A stretch of DNA of 24,098 bases from JAZDLO01 sp043801935. GTDB lineage: Bacteria > Actinomycetota > Thermoleophilia > RBG-16-64-13. Position numbers and translations under genes: made by a program. Positions 1 to 6,395 of the stretch are shown one piece after another. The stretch spans positions 1-24,098 of the forward strand of contig JAZDLO010000044.1 of the NCBI GenBank assembly GCA_043801935.1. Reading direction: 5' to 3'. Numbering within the stretch: the first letter of the stretch is position 1; the number at the start of each line of letters is the position of its first letter. Below the pieces are notes generated by a model. That model had not been told where the DNA came from. It worked only from the letters and a program-made list of their open reading frames with translations, and made no database searches.

Positions 1-260
1 GCCTCGATGTCAGCAGCCGATCCACTCACCCCAGTGGCGTGGCAGCCCTTGCAGGTCTGCGCGAAGAGGGCCGCCGCGTCGATGGCCGCCGCAGCCGTTG
101 TGGTGGGGCCGGCCGCCGTAGTAGTGGGCCCAGCAGCGGTAGTACTGGGCCCAGACGTGGTGGCTGTGGTGCCGCCACCGCAAGCGACGGCGACCAAAAC
201 CACCAACACAAGAACAAGGCACGCGCCTATTCCTATTAGCGGAACTCGTCTACTGCACAT
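1..260 (-). CDS. c-type cytochrome lipoprotein (partial, runs off left edge)
   Basis: The reading frame opens at an ATG (258-260, complement) preceded by a strong AAGGAGG ribosome binding site and stays open to base 1, so the C-terminus is missing. The 86 visible residues begin MCSRRVPLIG, followed by a hydrophobic signal segment ending in the lipobox AVAC (Cys27). This predicts export and lipidation on the outer face of the membrane. A flexible linker with repeats of the type AAGPTTT follows, then FAQTCKGCHATG, which contains a CxxCH haem c attachment motif. The order of lipobox, linker and haem domain fits a small membrane-tethered class I cytochrome that shuttles electrons. The redox partner is not visible, and the distal Met ligand would lie beyond the edge. 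Confidence 0.8.
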   Translation of the reverse strand, partial: MCSRRVPLIGIGACLVLVLVVLVAVACGGGTTATTSGPSTTAAGPTTTAAGPTTTAAAAIDAAALFAQTCKGCHATGVSGSAADIE

Positions 261-372
261 TCTTGACCTCCTTCGGACCGGTTAACCCAAGGCTCTGTTT
301 CATCTTCTTCCCGAGAAGCTTTCTGACAAATCGGATCGATTGCGCGGGGAGGTCTACCAGTTTCTCGGCTCC

Positions 373-381
373 TGATATCAT
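373..381 (+). promoter_or_regulatory. Probable extended -10 promoter for the zinc metallopeptidase gene
   Basis: TGaTATCAT is an extended -10 (TG at 373-374, TATCAT at 376-381, five of six to TATAAT). No good -35 is present at the usual distance, as is common for extended -10 promoters. The predicted transcript would start near 388 and give a leader of about 45 nt to the ATG at 433. The 261-432 gap is otherwise without a gene and separates two divergent genes. Confidence 0.4.
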
Positions 382-432
382 CTTCCTGGCAATAAGCGCG
401 ATATCGCTCTCTGGGAACAAGGAGCACGATCG

Positions 433-1113
433 ATGTACTTCTGGTACTGGTCCCTCATCCTGCTGGCGCCGGCCTTGATTCTCGGTATCTACGCAAAGGT
501 CAAGGTCAGTTCTAGCTTCAGCCGTTACTCACAGGTGCCTTCTGCGCGAGGCCTCACCGGGGCTCAGGGCGCTCGCCTGCTGCTCGATTCCGCCGGTCTC
601 TCCGCTGTGGGCATCGAGGTAGCCGGAACCCGCCTTTCCGACCACTACGACCCCCGCACGCGGACGCTCACGTTGAGCCCGGAAGTGGGCAACAGCAACT
701 CGCTGGCCGCGCTGGGAGTGGCCGCACACGAGGCCGGCCACGCCATGCAGCACGTCGACGGTTACGTGCCCTTCAAGTTCCGGAGCGCGCTGGTCCCAGT
801 GGCCAACGTCGGCACCAACTTCGGGTTCATCCTCTTCTTTGTGGGCTTGGCTTTCTTCCGTAGCGGGCTGCTGATGAACATCGGCATCGTGCTGTACGCC
901 GCGGCGGTGCTGTTCACGCTGGTCACCCTGCCGGTGGAGTTCAATGCCTCCCGGCGGGCCATGGCCCAGCTCTCCGATCGCAGCATCTTGGTGGCCGACG
1001 AGCTGACCGGGGCGAAGAAAGTCCTCAGCGCAGCCGCGCTCACGTATGTGGCCGCCGCTTTGATGGCGATCCTGCAGTTGGTCCGGCTCATCCTGATCAG
1101 TCGAAGGTCGTAG
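433..1113 (+). CDS. YugP-type neutral zinc metallopeptidase (Zn_peptidase_2 family)
   Basis: This 226-residue membrane protein has an N-terminal transmembrane segment (about residues 5-22), a soluble part with the zinc motif HEAGH at 99-103, and further hydrophobic segments around 120-170 and 200-220. The stretch GVAAHEAGHAMQH and the overall size match the YugP/PF04298 family of integral membrane metalloproteases, whose substrates are mostly unknown. His99, His103 and Glu100 supply two metal ligands and the general base expected of an HExxH enzyme. AAGGAG at 419-424 lies 8 nt before the ATG and supports the start. The following CbiA-like gene begins only 5 nt after the stop, so the two are probably co-transcribed. 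Confidence 0.85.
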   Translation: MYFWYWSLILLAPALILGIYAKVKVSSSFSRYSQVPSARGLTGAQGARLLLDSAGLSAVGIEVAGTRLSDHYDPRTRTLTLSPEVGNSNSLAALGVAAHEAGHAMQHVDGYVPFKFRSALVPVANVGTNFGFILFFVGLAFFRSGLLMNIGIVLYAAAVLFTLVTLPVEFNASRRAMAQLSDRSILVADELTGAKKVLSAAALTYVAAALMAILQLVRLILISRRS

Positions 1114-1118
1114 GGCTC

Positions 1119-2477
1119 ATGTCGGTACCTCGAGTCCTGCTGGTCCCCACGCACCATACTGGTCTGGCCAACGCGGTGGCGGCGGCGGTGGCCGAGATCG
1201 TCACCGCCCAGGGACGGCGGGTCCGCTACCACCACCTTGGTCCCCTGAGCCCGGTCTCGTCGTGGGACCGCTGGGAGGGCGCGGCCTTTCTCGATCCCGC
1301 CCTCCAGAGCGAGGAGGCTCTTCTTGCTCTTTACGATGTGGCGACCCGCGGCGCTCACCTCTCCCTTCTCTCCGCGAGCGGCGGTCTGCTCGATCGAAGG
1401 GACGGAGCCGACTGGCTCCCCACCGACGTGGCCCGTCTCTTGGACTGTCCGGTGGTGGTGGTTATGGATTGCCGGGGCTGGGGCACTGGTATCCGGGCTT
1501 TGGTGACCGGTCTGAAGTCTCACCTTGCCGGACTCAACCTGGCGGGGGCGGTGTTGTCCGGGGTCGCTGATCGCGACCACTGCGAGCTACTGCGACGGGT
1601 GCTCAGCAGCGAGAACGTCCCCGTTGTGGGCTGCCTTTTCGAGGGAGACGGACCCGGTTGGGATGCGACGCCGCCCGGGGCGTGGGGGCTGCCGCTGGAG
1701 ACGACGCTCCTGGAAGCGGTCTCTCGCCAGGTCGACGTCGGCGGTTTGGAAACCCTCGCCGGTCAGCGAGGCTTCCTGTCTTCGCAGAACTGGCTGATCG
1801 ACCGAGGGATCGGCGGCCCGCTGGTCGTTGTCGCGGGTGGGAGGGGCTTCACGCCCTGGAGCCGCGACTCCATCGAGGTGCTACGCTCGGCGGGAGCCCA
1901 GGTCCACCGCCTCGACCTGGTGGAGGACCGAGCGCTACCCGCGGAGACCGCCGGTTTGGTCCTTGCCGGTACCGTCTGGCCGGAGGATCTGCCGGATATC
2001 GCGATGAACCAGTCTCTGCTTCGCGATATGCGCATGCGTATCAGCGAAGGCCTGCCCACCATCGCTCTGGGTGGGGGGGCGCTGATCCTGCTGAGCAAGA
2101 TCCAGGATTCGCTGGGGCGGACCGTCGAGTTGGCCGATGTGCTCCCCGCCGGAGGCGAGATCCTGTGGGATCTGGAGGAACCGGCCTACGTGGAAGTGAC
2201 CGCGGAGCGGGACAGCCTGTTGCTGGTGCAGGGGGAGACGGTGACCGGATGGGTGGTGACCGACGTCGAGATGGTCGACCTCGACCCCGGTCGGGATCCC
2301 CCGTTGACCGTGCGGGGCGCCGGGCTGCCTGGCGTCCAGGCCGAGGGCGCGACGACCAGCTCTCTTTTGTGCTCCCGGGTCTTTCTGCACCTGGCTGCCA
2401 CGCCGGACATGGCCCCCCGGTTCGTGCGGCAGTGCGCCGCCTATGCGGCCAAGCCTTCCGGGTCAAGCCGCGGCTGA
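1119..2477 (+). CDS. CobB/CbiA-like protein lacking P-loop lysine and amidotransferase cysteine
   Basis: The 452 residues follow the two-part plan of cobyrinate a,c-diamide synthase (CobB/CbiA). An N-terminal ATPase-like half spans about 1-230 and a class I glutamine-amidotransferase-like half about 231-445. Landmarks align in order: the strand and loop at 5-18 where the P-loop should be, DCPVVVVMD at 109-117, a PEDL..N..L helix at 288-301, GLPTIALGGGALILL at 311-325, and a C-terminal LHLAATPDMA..FV block at 423-436. The P-loop reads THHTGLANA, with no GKT lysine. The usual ECGG nucleophile site reads LGGG, with Gly at about 318 in place of Cys. It is therefore probably not a working amidase of this type, and a binding or regulatory role is possible. 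The assignment rests on motif order rather than an alignment. It sits 5 nt downstream of the metallopeptidase gene. Confidence 0.6.
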   Translation: MSVPRVLLVPTHHTGLANAVAAAVAEIVTAQGRRVRYHHLGPLSPVSSWDRWEGAAFLDPALQSEEALLALYDVATRGAHLSLLSASGGLLDRRDGADWLPTDVARLLDCPVVVVMDCRGWGTGIRALVTGLKSHLAGLNLAGAVLSGVADRDHCELLRRVLSSENVPVVGCLFEGDGPGWDATPPGAWGLPLETTLLEAVSRQVDVGGLETLAGQRGFLSSQNWLIDRGIGGPLVVVAGGRGFTPWSRDSIEVLRSAGAQVHRLDLVEDRALPAETAGLVLAGTVWPEDLPDIAMNQSLLRDMRMRISEGLPTIALGGGALILLSKIQDSLGRTVELADVLPAGGEILWDLEEPAYVEVTAERDSLLLVQGETVTGWVVTDVEMVDLDPGRDPPLTVRGAGLPGVQAEGATTSSLLCSRVFLHLAATPDMAPRFVRQCAAYAAKPSGSSRG

Positions 2478-2491
2478 CCGGCCGCGTCGTC

Positions 2492-2515
2492 AGTAGTCCG
2501 GCGCGCCGGACTACT
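2492..2515. terminator. Perfect 24-bp palindrome, probable terminator or protein-binding site
   Basis: Bases 2492-2503 are the exact reverse complement of 2504-2515, with the core CCGGCGCGCCGG at 2498-2509. Flanking ccggcc (about 2478-2483) and ggccgg (about 2523-2528) could extend the pairing. It lies 14 nt after the CbiA-like stop. The stem is strong enough for a transcription stop, but no T-run follows on either strand, so a dimeric-protein site is also possible. Confidence 0.45.
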
Positions 2516-2626
2516 CAGGGTTGGCCGGCGCCCGGGGAGTGCGGTAGCCTATGAAACTCATCGAACATAGCGTGACGGCAGGATCTGGGCCATGCGGCAA
2601 CACCTTGGCCGCGAAGAGGAGGCAAC

Positions 2627-2923
2627 GTGGCGACTACGAGCACCGACCCGGTCATCAAGAATTACCGGGAACAGATATCCGACAACGATCTCAAGATCTT
2701 GGAAGCTCTCAACAGGCGGGTCAAGTTGGTCAAGAGTCTCAAAGACTACAAAGATGCCCAAGGTTTCAGCTTCTACGATGCCGCCCAGGAAGACTGGGTC
2801 GTCACATACCTTTGCCGCGCGAACCGAGGCCCGCTGTCCAATGAGGGCCTGCGTGAAATCTACACGCTGATCCTGCAGGTGGCGAAGCGCGAAGCGGCCG
2901 CCCTAGGAGAGCAGAAAAGCTGA
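2627..2923 (+). CDS. aroQ: Chorismate mutase, stand-alone AroQ type
   Basis: A 98-residue all-helical protein of the size of monofunctional AroQ chorismate mutases, which convert chorismate to prephenate for Phe/Tyr synthesis in the cytoplasm. Helix 1 has IKNYREQIS..D..ILEALNRRVKLVKSLKDYK. Arg14, Arg30 or 31, and Lys39 or 42 are positioned like the substrate-binding residues of the E. coli enzyme. Asp51 and Glu55 (FYDAAQED) and Gln84 (LILQVAK) correspond to its later active-site residues. The usual Arg of the D..RE motif is Gln here. The GTG start at 2627 has AGGAGG at 2617-2622. The gene stands alone between a palindrome and a convergent gene, not in a visible aromatic operon. Confidence 0.85.
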   Translation: MATTSTDPVIKNYREQISDNDLKILEALNRRVKLVKSLKDYKDAQGFSFYDAAQEDWVVTYLCRANRGPLSNEGLREIYTLILQVAKREAAALGEQKS

Positions 2924-2940
2924 TAGGCGCTTGTTGGTCT

Positions 2941-2958
2941 CGGCACGGTCCCGTGCCG
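2941..2958. terminator. GC-rich hairpin between convergent genes
   Basis: CGGCACGG at 2941-2948 pairs perfectly with CCGTGCCG at 2951-2958 across a 2-nt centre. In practice this gives a shorter stem with a small loop. It lies between the stop codons of the chorismate mutase gene (2923) and the minus-strand DUF151 gene (2975). It could end transcription from both sides, although no T-tract follows on either strand. Confidence 0.45.
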
Positions 2959-2974
2959 GCGCCCCGCGGCGGCC

Positions 2975-3460
2975 CTAGAAGTCTTCGGGAGAGACCTCGT
3001 CGAGGAACTGCCTGAATCCCTTGACGACGTCCTCGATGTCCTCGACCTCCTGCTCGAACTCGATGCCGTTCGTCTCCAGCAGTTCCGCGGAGGCGAAGAT
3101 AGGGGCGTCGGTCCGCACGGCCAGAGCGATTGCGTCCGAAGGCCTGGAGTCCACCCGCACCTCCTGCCCGCCCGCCTCGATCTGCAGCACCGCGTAGAAG
3201 GTGTTGTCTCGTAACTCGGTGACGAGTACGCTTGCGACGTTGGCAGAAAGCTGTTCGATGATGGCCGCGAGCAGGTCGTGGGTCATCGGGCGAGGCATCT
3301 CCGCGTTCTGCAGTTTCATCAGGATGGCAGCCGCTTCCGGGTGTCCGATCCAGATAGGTAGAAAGCGGTTCTTCCCCTCCACCTTCAGGAGGACGATAGG
3401 CTGCTTGCTCGCGACATCGAAGCTAACGCCGTATACGGTGACTTTTTCGAAGCCTTGCAT
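2975..3460 (-). CDS. Bifunctional nuclease (BFN/DUF151) domain protein
   Basis: A 161-residue soluble protein that is almost entirely a BFN (DUF151, PF02577) domain. Diagnostic stretches in order are LPIWIGHPEAAAI near 33-46, RPMTHDLL near 57-64, and the SRPSDAIALAVRTDAPIF region near 104-121. An acidic C-terminal tail follows. Some members are reported to have DNase/RNase activity, and plant and bacterial homologues are linked to stress responses, but the physiological role in bacteria is poorly defined. GAGGAG three bases before the ATG supports the start at 3460. It is transcribed away from the tRNA genes and converges on the chorismate mutase gene. Confidence 0.85.
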   Translation of the reverse strand: MQGFEKVTVYGVSFDVASKQPIVLLKVEGKNRFLPIWIGHPEAAAILMKLQNAEMPRPMTHDLLAAIIEQLSANVASVLVTELRDNTFYAVLQIEAGGQEVRVDSRPSDAIALAVRTDAPIFASAELLETNGIEFEQEVEDIEDVVKGFRQFLDEVSPEDF

Positions 3461-3572
3461 GCTCTCCTCGCTCCGGTACCTGTCTCTAGCTTACCGCAGG
3501 AGGCCCCATACCACACCTGGAGCCGGCTTCGATCGGCTCCGACCAAGGCCGTCGACCCGCCGGAGGCCTTCC

Positions 3573-3600
3573 TTGACATCATTCGGAATGCCGGTAAACT
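3573..3600 (+). promoter_or_regulatory. Sigma-70-type promoter for the tRNA-Ile/tRNA-Ala pair
   Basis: A perfect TTGACA -35 (3573-3578) is followed by a 16-bp spacer and TAAACT (3595-3600) as the -10. Transcription would begin near 3607, four bases before the mature tRNA-Ile end. Position and strength fit a stable-RNA promoter that probably serves both tRNAs and possibly the UspA gene beyond. Confidence 0.75.
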
Positions 3601-3610
3601 ACCCGCTCAT

Positions 3611-3687
<77 letters not shown>

Positions 3688-3725
3688 TCGACTTCCCGGC
3701 CCGCAGGTTCCAAATTGTCACGCGT

Positions 3726-3798
3726 GGGGGATTAGCTCAGTTGGGAGAGCGCCGCCTTTGCACGGCGGAGGTCGCCGGTTCGACCCCGGTATCCTCCA
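3726..3798 (+). tRNA. tRNA-Ala (TGC anticodon)
   Basis: The cloverleaf folds cleanly. The acceptor GGGGGAT pairs with ATCCTCC (one G-T pair). The D stem is GCTC/GAGC, the anticodon stem is CCGCC/GGCGG around TTTGCAC with TGC at 3759-3761, and the T stem is GCCGG/CCGGT with TTCGACC. After the discriminator A (3798) the sequence reads CCT rather than CCA, so the end must be completed by the CCA-adding enzyme. It lies 38 nt after tRNA-Ile and is probably on the same transcript. Confidence 0.97.
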
Positions 3799-3835
3799 CC
3801 TCCCTTGTAGGAGAACGATCGCGGGGGAGACGTCG

Positions 3836-4264
3836 TTGATCTTCCATCGGATACTGGCCGCTACGGATGGCACCGAGGCCTCGTTGCGGGGCGTCGAGGC
3901 CGCGGCCCAGATGGTCGCGCGCTATCAGGCCGAGTTCATCCTGCTCACCGCGGTCTCGGTGCCGCAGCATGTGGTCCTCGCCGCCAACATGGATGAACGG
4001 ACGATCCAGAGATATGTGGAGCGGATGGCCCAGGAGGCCCTCGGGTCCGCCATCGACGCTCTGCGCCGCGAAGGCGTCGGCGCCGAGGTGAAGGTGGTCT
4101 TCGGCCCGCCCCCGGAAACCATCCTGGCGGAGATCAAGAGCAGCGGGGCCGACCTGGTCGTCATGGGTCGTAGGAGTCGCGACGAGCCGAAGGACCTCGT
4201 GCTGGGGAGCGTCAGCGACCGCGTAGCCCGTAACGTCAGAGTGCCGATCCTGTTGGTTCCCTAG
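3836..4264 (+). CDS. Universal stress protein A (UspA) family protein
   Basis: A single UspA domain of 142 residues, the family's normal length. The N-terminal strand FHRILAATDGTEAS carries the Asp that contacts adenine in ATP-binding members. The C-terminal half contains ADLVVMGRRSRDEPKDLVLGSVSDRV and ends VPILLVP. In ATP-binding Usps the loop is G-2x-G-9x-G(S/T). Here the second Gly is Ser while the spacing is kept, so nucleotide binding may be weakened. I chose the TTG at 3836 because GGGGGAG sits 6-7 nt upstream. A longer in-frame ATG at 3758 lies inside tRNA-Ala and is not credible. The gene starts 37 nt after the tRNA, so it may be read from the tRNA promoter. Confidence 0.85.
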   Translation: MIFHRILAATDGTEASLRGVEAAAQMVARYQAEFILLTAVSVPQHVVLAANMDERTIQRYVERMAQEALGSAIDALRREGVGAEVKVVFGPPPETILAEIKSSGADLVVMGRRSRDEPKDLVLGSVSDRVARNVRVPILLVP

Positions 4265-4397
4265 AGCCTGCTCCGGGGATCGACCGCCGACCCCCGCTCG
4301 ACCGCCTACTGTTCTAGTAGCGTTCTGTCCGTTCACAGCGCATTCATTCTCCCTGAGTGGATATCTGCGTTTCACTTAAAAGATTTAGCAAGATCTA

Positions 4398-4426
4398 TTG
4401 CAAAGCCTGTGCATTTCTCCTATACT
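4398..4426 (+). promoter_or_regulatory. Promoter of the degenerate-GGDEF membrane protein gene (near-leaderless)
   Basis: TTGCAA (4398-4403) and TATACT (4421-4426) are separated by exactly 17 bp within an unusually AT-rich patch (about 4365-4435). Transcription should begin near 4432-4434, only about 6-8 nt before the ATG at 4440. The mRNA would have almost no leader and no Shine-Dalgarno sequence. Confidence 0.7.
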
Positions 4427-4439
4427 GCAATTGAGCCAC

Positions 4440-5402
4440 ATGACAGGACAGCGCACAGCCTCGCTTCCGCGTGTGACCGAGCACAGAAAAGCTCGTGTCA
4501 GGCTTCCGCTCCTCACGCTGCTGGCTTTCATCGGTCCACCATTTACCGGAGTGCGGTCGGCCTCCGTCTGGATCCTATACGTGGTCTTCGTCATCCTCTA
4601 TTCCCTGTGGTCTCTTCGTTTGTCGTGCTACTTTTCCGGCGATCGCCGCCTGGGCTACGTCCTGTGCCTCACCGACACCGCTATTCTGCTGCCCCTGCTG
4701 TTGTGGGGCTCCGGGGCAGGGATGCAGGCAGCTCTGCTGTTGGTGTGCGCCGCGGGGCTGGCGACCACGTATTGGGCCGACCGGTCCCGGATTGAGACCA
4801 CTACCCGGGCTTGCGGCGCAGCGCGCACCGACGAGCGGCGATCGGCGTCGGCCCGCTCCGAGGGGTCGGTCGGAGAGACCAGCTTGGAGCGGGCGGTGCG
4901 GGTGCGCCTGCGGGTGTTCACCACCACCGGCGCTCGTTTCGGGCTGGTGGTGCTGCGCGTCCTGCGTTTCGCGGAAACAGCGTCGTACTACGGCGAAGAT
5001 GCGTCGGAGCGGGTGCTCTCAGCGGTAAGCCGGCGAGGGCTTCGTCTTCTCGGTCCCGACGCTCAGCGTTTCCCGCTTCCTGGCGGACGAGTAGCCTTCT
5101 TGTTCGAGACCGAGCCGGGGACCGCTCGGGCGGATGAGCGAGATGGGGGCGGTCTTGGATGGAGCGGTCCCTATGATGTCGAAGGGCTGGCCATGACGCT
5201 GGGTCGGAAGGTATGCGAGCATCTGATCGACGGACACCGGGTCGAGTGCGTGGTGGGATGGGCGTCGGCTCCCGCCGATGGCTTGAACGCCGATGACCTC
5301 ATGTACGCAGCCGAGAGTGGGGCCCAGAGCACGGAAGCCTTCCGCCGGGTGGCGGGCTCCCGGGTGCCGGTTCCTGAACGGACCCGGGTGGCGGCCGGGT
5401 AG
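4440..5402 (+). CDS. Membrane protein with degenerate GGDEF domain
   Basis: A 320-residue protein. After a basic N-terminus come about four hydrophobic segments (roughly residues 22-36, 43-57, 72-90 and 95-112), then a linker and a C-terminal domain from about 150. That domain follows the order of a GGDEF fold: FGLVVLRVLRFAETASYYG in place of the LDIDHFK..ND..GH stretch, then a helix, then GGRVAFLFET (Gly215-Gly216) where GGDEF should be, and ECVVGWASAP..LNADDL near the end. Both the metal-binding Asp region and GGDEF itself are changed, so diguanylate cyclase activity is not expected. A nucleotide sensor or protein-interaction role is possible. The start is ATG 4440, because a longer frame would begin inside the -35 element. 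The domain call is motif reading only. Confidence 0.55.
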   Translation: MTGQRTASLPRVTEHRKARVRLPLLTLLAFIGPPFTGVRSASVWILYVVFVILYSLWSLRLSCYFSGDRRLGYVLCLTDTAILLPLLLWGSGAGMQAALLLVCAAGLATTYWADRSRIETTTRACGAARTDERRSASARSEGSVGETSLERAVRVRLRVFTTTGARFGLVVLRVLRFAETASYYGEDASERVLSAVSRRGLRLLGPDAQRFPLPGGRVAFLFETEPGTARADERDGGGLGWSGPYDVEGLAMTLGRKVCEHLIDGHRVECVVGWASAPADGLNADDLMYAAESGAQSTEAFRRVAGSRVPVPERTRVAAG

Positions 5403-5424
5403 CACAGGGGCCGTACAGGGGCTG

Positions 5425-5433
5425 TGGTACAGT
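5425..5433 (+). promoter_or_regulatory. Probable extended -10 promoter for leaderless ddl transcript
   Basis: TGgTACAGT (TG at 5425-5426, TACAGT at 5428-5433) ends 7 nt before the ddl ATG, which puts the expected transcription start at or next to the initiation codon. No -35 match and no Shine-Dalgarno sequence are visible. The direct repeats of (g)tacagggg just upstream are of unknown meaning. Confidence 0.45.
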
Positions 5434-5440
5434 TCCCCGC

Positions 5441-6385
5441 ATGGATCTCCAGACCCTCAAGACCAAGACCATCGGCGTACTCATGGGCGGCCTATCGGGG
5501 GAACGGGAGATCTCCCTGCGCTCGGGCGAGAACTGTTTGCGTGCCCTCCAGTCGCGCGGCTATCGCGCAGTGCGTATCGACGCCGTCCGCGACGTCGCCC
5601 AGCGTCTCGACGAATCGGGGGTCGAGGTCGCCTTCCTTGCGTTGCACGGACGTTACGGAGAGGATGGCACTATCCAAGGACTCCTGGAGATGATGGGCAT
5701 CCCTTACACCGGCTCCGGAGTCCTGGCTTCGGCATTGGGCATGAACAAGATCGCGGCCAAGAAAGTGGTGCAGGCCAGCGGGGTGCCCACTCCCGACTAC
5801 TGCGAGATAGGGATGGACGAGCCGGCGGACTCGGTCGCCGCTCGGGTGGAAGCGGAGCTGGGCCTACCCGTGATGCTGAAGCCCCTGGAAGAGGGCTCCA
5901 GCCTAGGAGTGTCAAAGTGCAAGCGGGCCGCCGACCTTCTGACCTGCGTCGCGCAGGGGCGGGCCGAGTTCGGGGCGATATTCGCCGAACGGTTTGTCTG
6001 CGGTCGGGAGATAACGGCCGGCGTTCTGGAGCGTGAGGGACGGCGAGAGGTCCTGCCCATCCTGGAACTGGTGCCCAAGAATGAGTTCTACGATTTCGAG
6101 GCCAAGTACACTGAGGGAATGACCGAGTTCATCCTTCCCGCCCGCCTGGAGCCGGCCGTGGACGAGGAGGCGCAACGGGTGGCGATGGCCGCTTTCGAGG
6201 CCATCGGCTGCCGGGGCTACGCCCGGGTGGACATGATGGTCGACCAGGCGGGGGTGCCCTGGTTCGTAGAGGTCAACACCCTGCCCGGCATGACCGAGTT
6301 GTCGGATCTGCCGGCTCAGGCCCGGGGGGTGGGGCTTTCCTATGAGGACCTGGTGGAGATCATACTCCTCACCGCCGTTGCCTGA
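5441..6385 (+). CDS. ddl: D-alanine--D-alanine ligase
   Basis: An ATP-grasp ligase of 314 residues, typical for Ddl, that joins two D-alanines for the peptidoglycan stem peptide. Visible landmarks are GGLSGEREISLRSG near 16-29, LHGRYGEDGTIQGLLE near 68-83, the YTGSG..AS..MNK region near 89-103, KPLEEGSSLGVSK near 147-159, and the omega loop FYDFEAKY ending at Tyr223. Metal-binding FVEVNTLPGMTELSDLP lies near 275-291. A Tyr after EAK is typical of D-Ala-D-Ala enzymes, whereas D-Ala-D-Lac ligases of vancomycin-resistant lactobacilli carry Phe there, so ordinary D-Ala-D-Ala synthesis is predicted. The amidohydrolase gene follows 10 nt after the stop. Confidence 0.95.
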   Translation: MDLQTLKTKTIGVLMGGLSGEREISLRSGENCLRALQSRGYRAVRIDAVRDVAQRLDESGVEVAFLALHGRYGEDGTIQGLLEMMGIPYTGSGVLASALGMNKIAAKKVVQASGVPTPDYCEIGMDEPADSVAARVEAELGLPVMLKPLEEGSSLGVSKCKRAADLLTCVAQGRAEFGAIFAERFVCGREITAGVLEREGRREVLPILELVPKNEFYDFEAKYTEGMTEFILPARLEPAVDEEAQRVAMAAFEAIGCRGYARVDMMVDQAGVPWFVEVNTLPGMTELSDLPAQARGVGLSYEDLVEIILLTAVA

Positions 6386-6395
6386 GACCTTCGGC

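Noticed and set aside
3758..3835. Longer UspA frame starting at ATG 3758.
   Set aside because: That ATG falls inside the tRNA-Ala gene; the TTG at 3836 has a good ribosome binding site and gives the normal UspA length.
4398..4439. Upstream start for the GGDEF-like protein at 4398.
   Set aside because: It coincides with the -35 element of the promoter, so it would not be transcribed.
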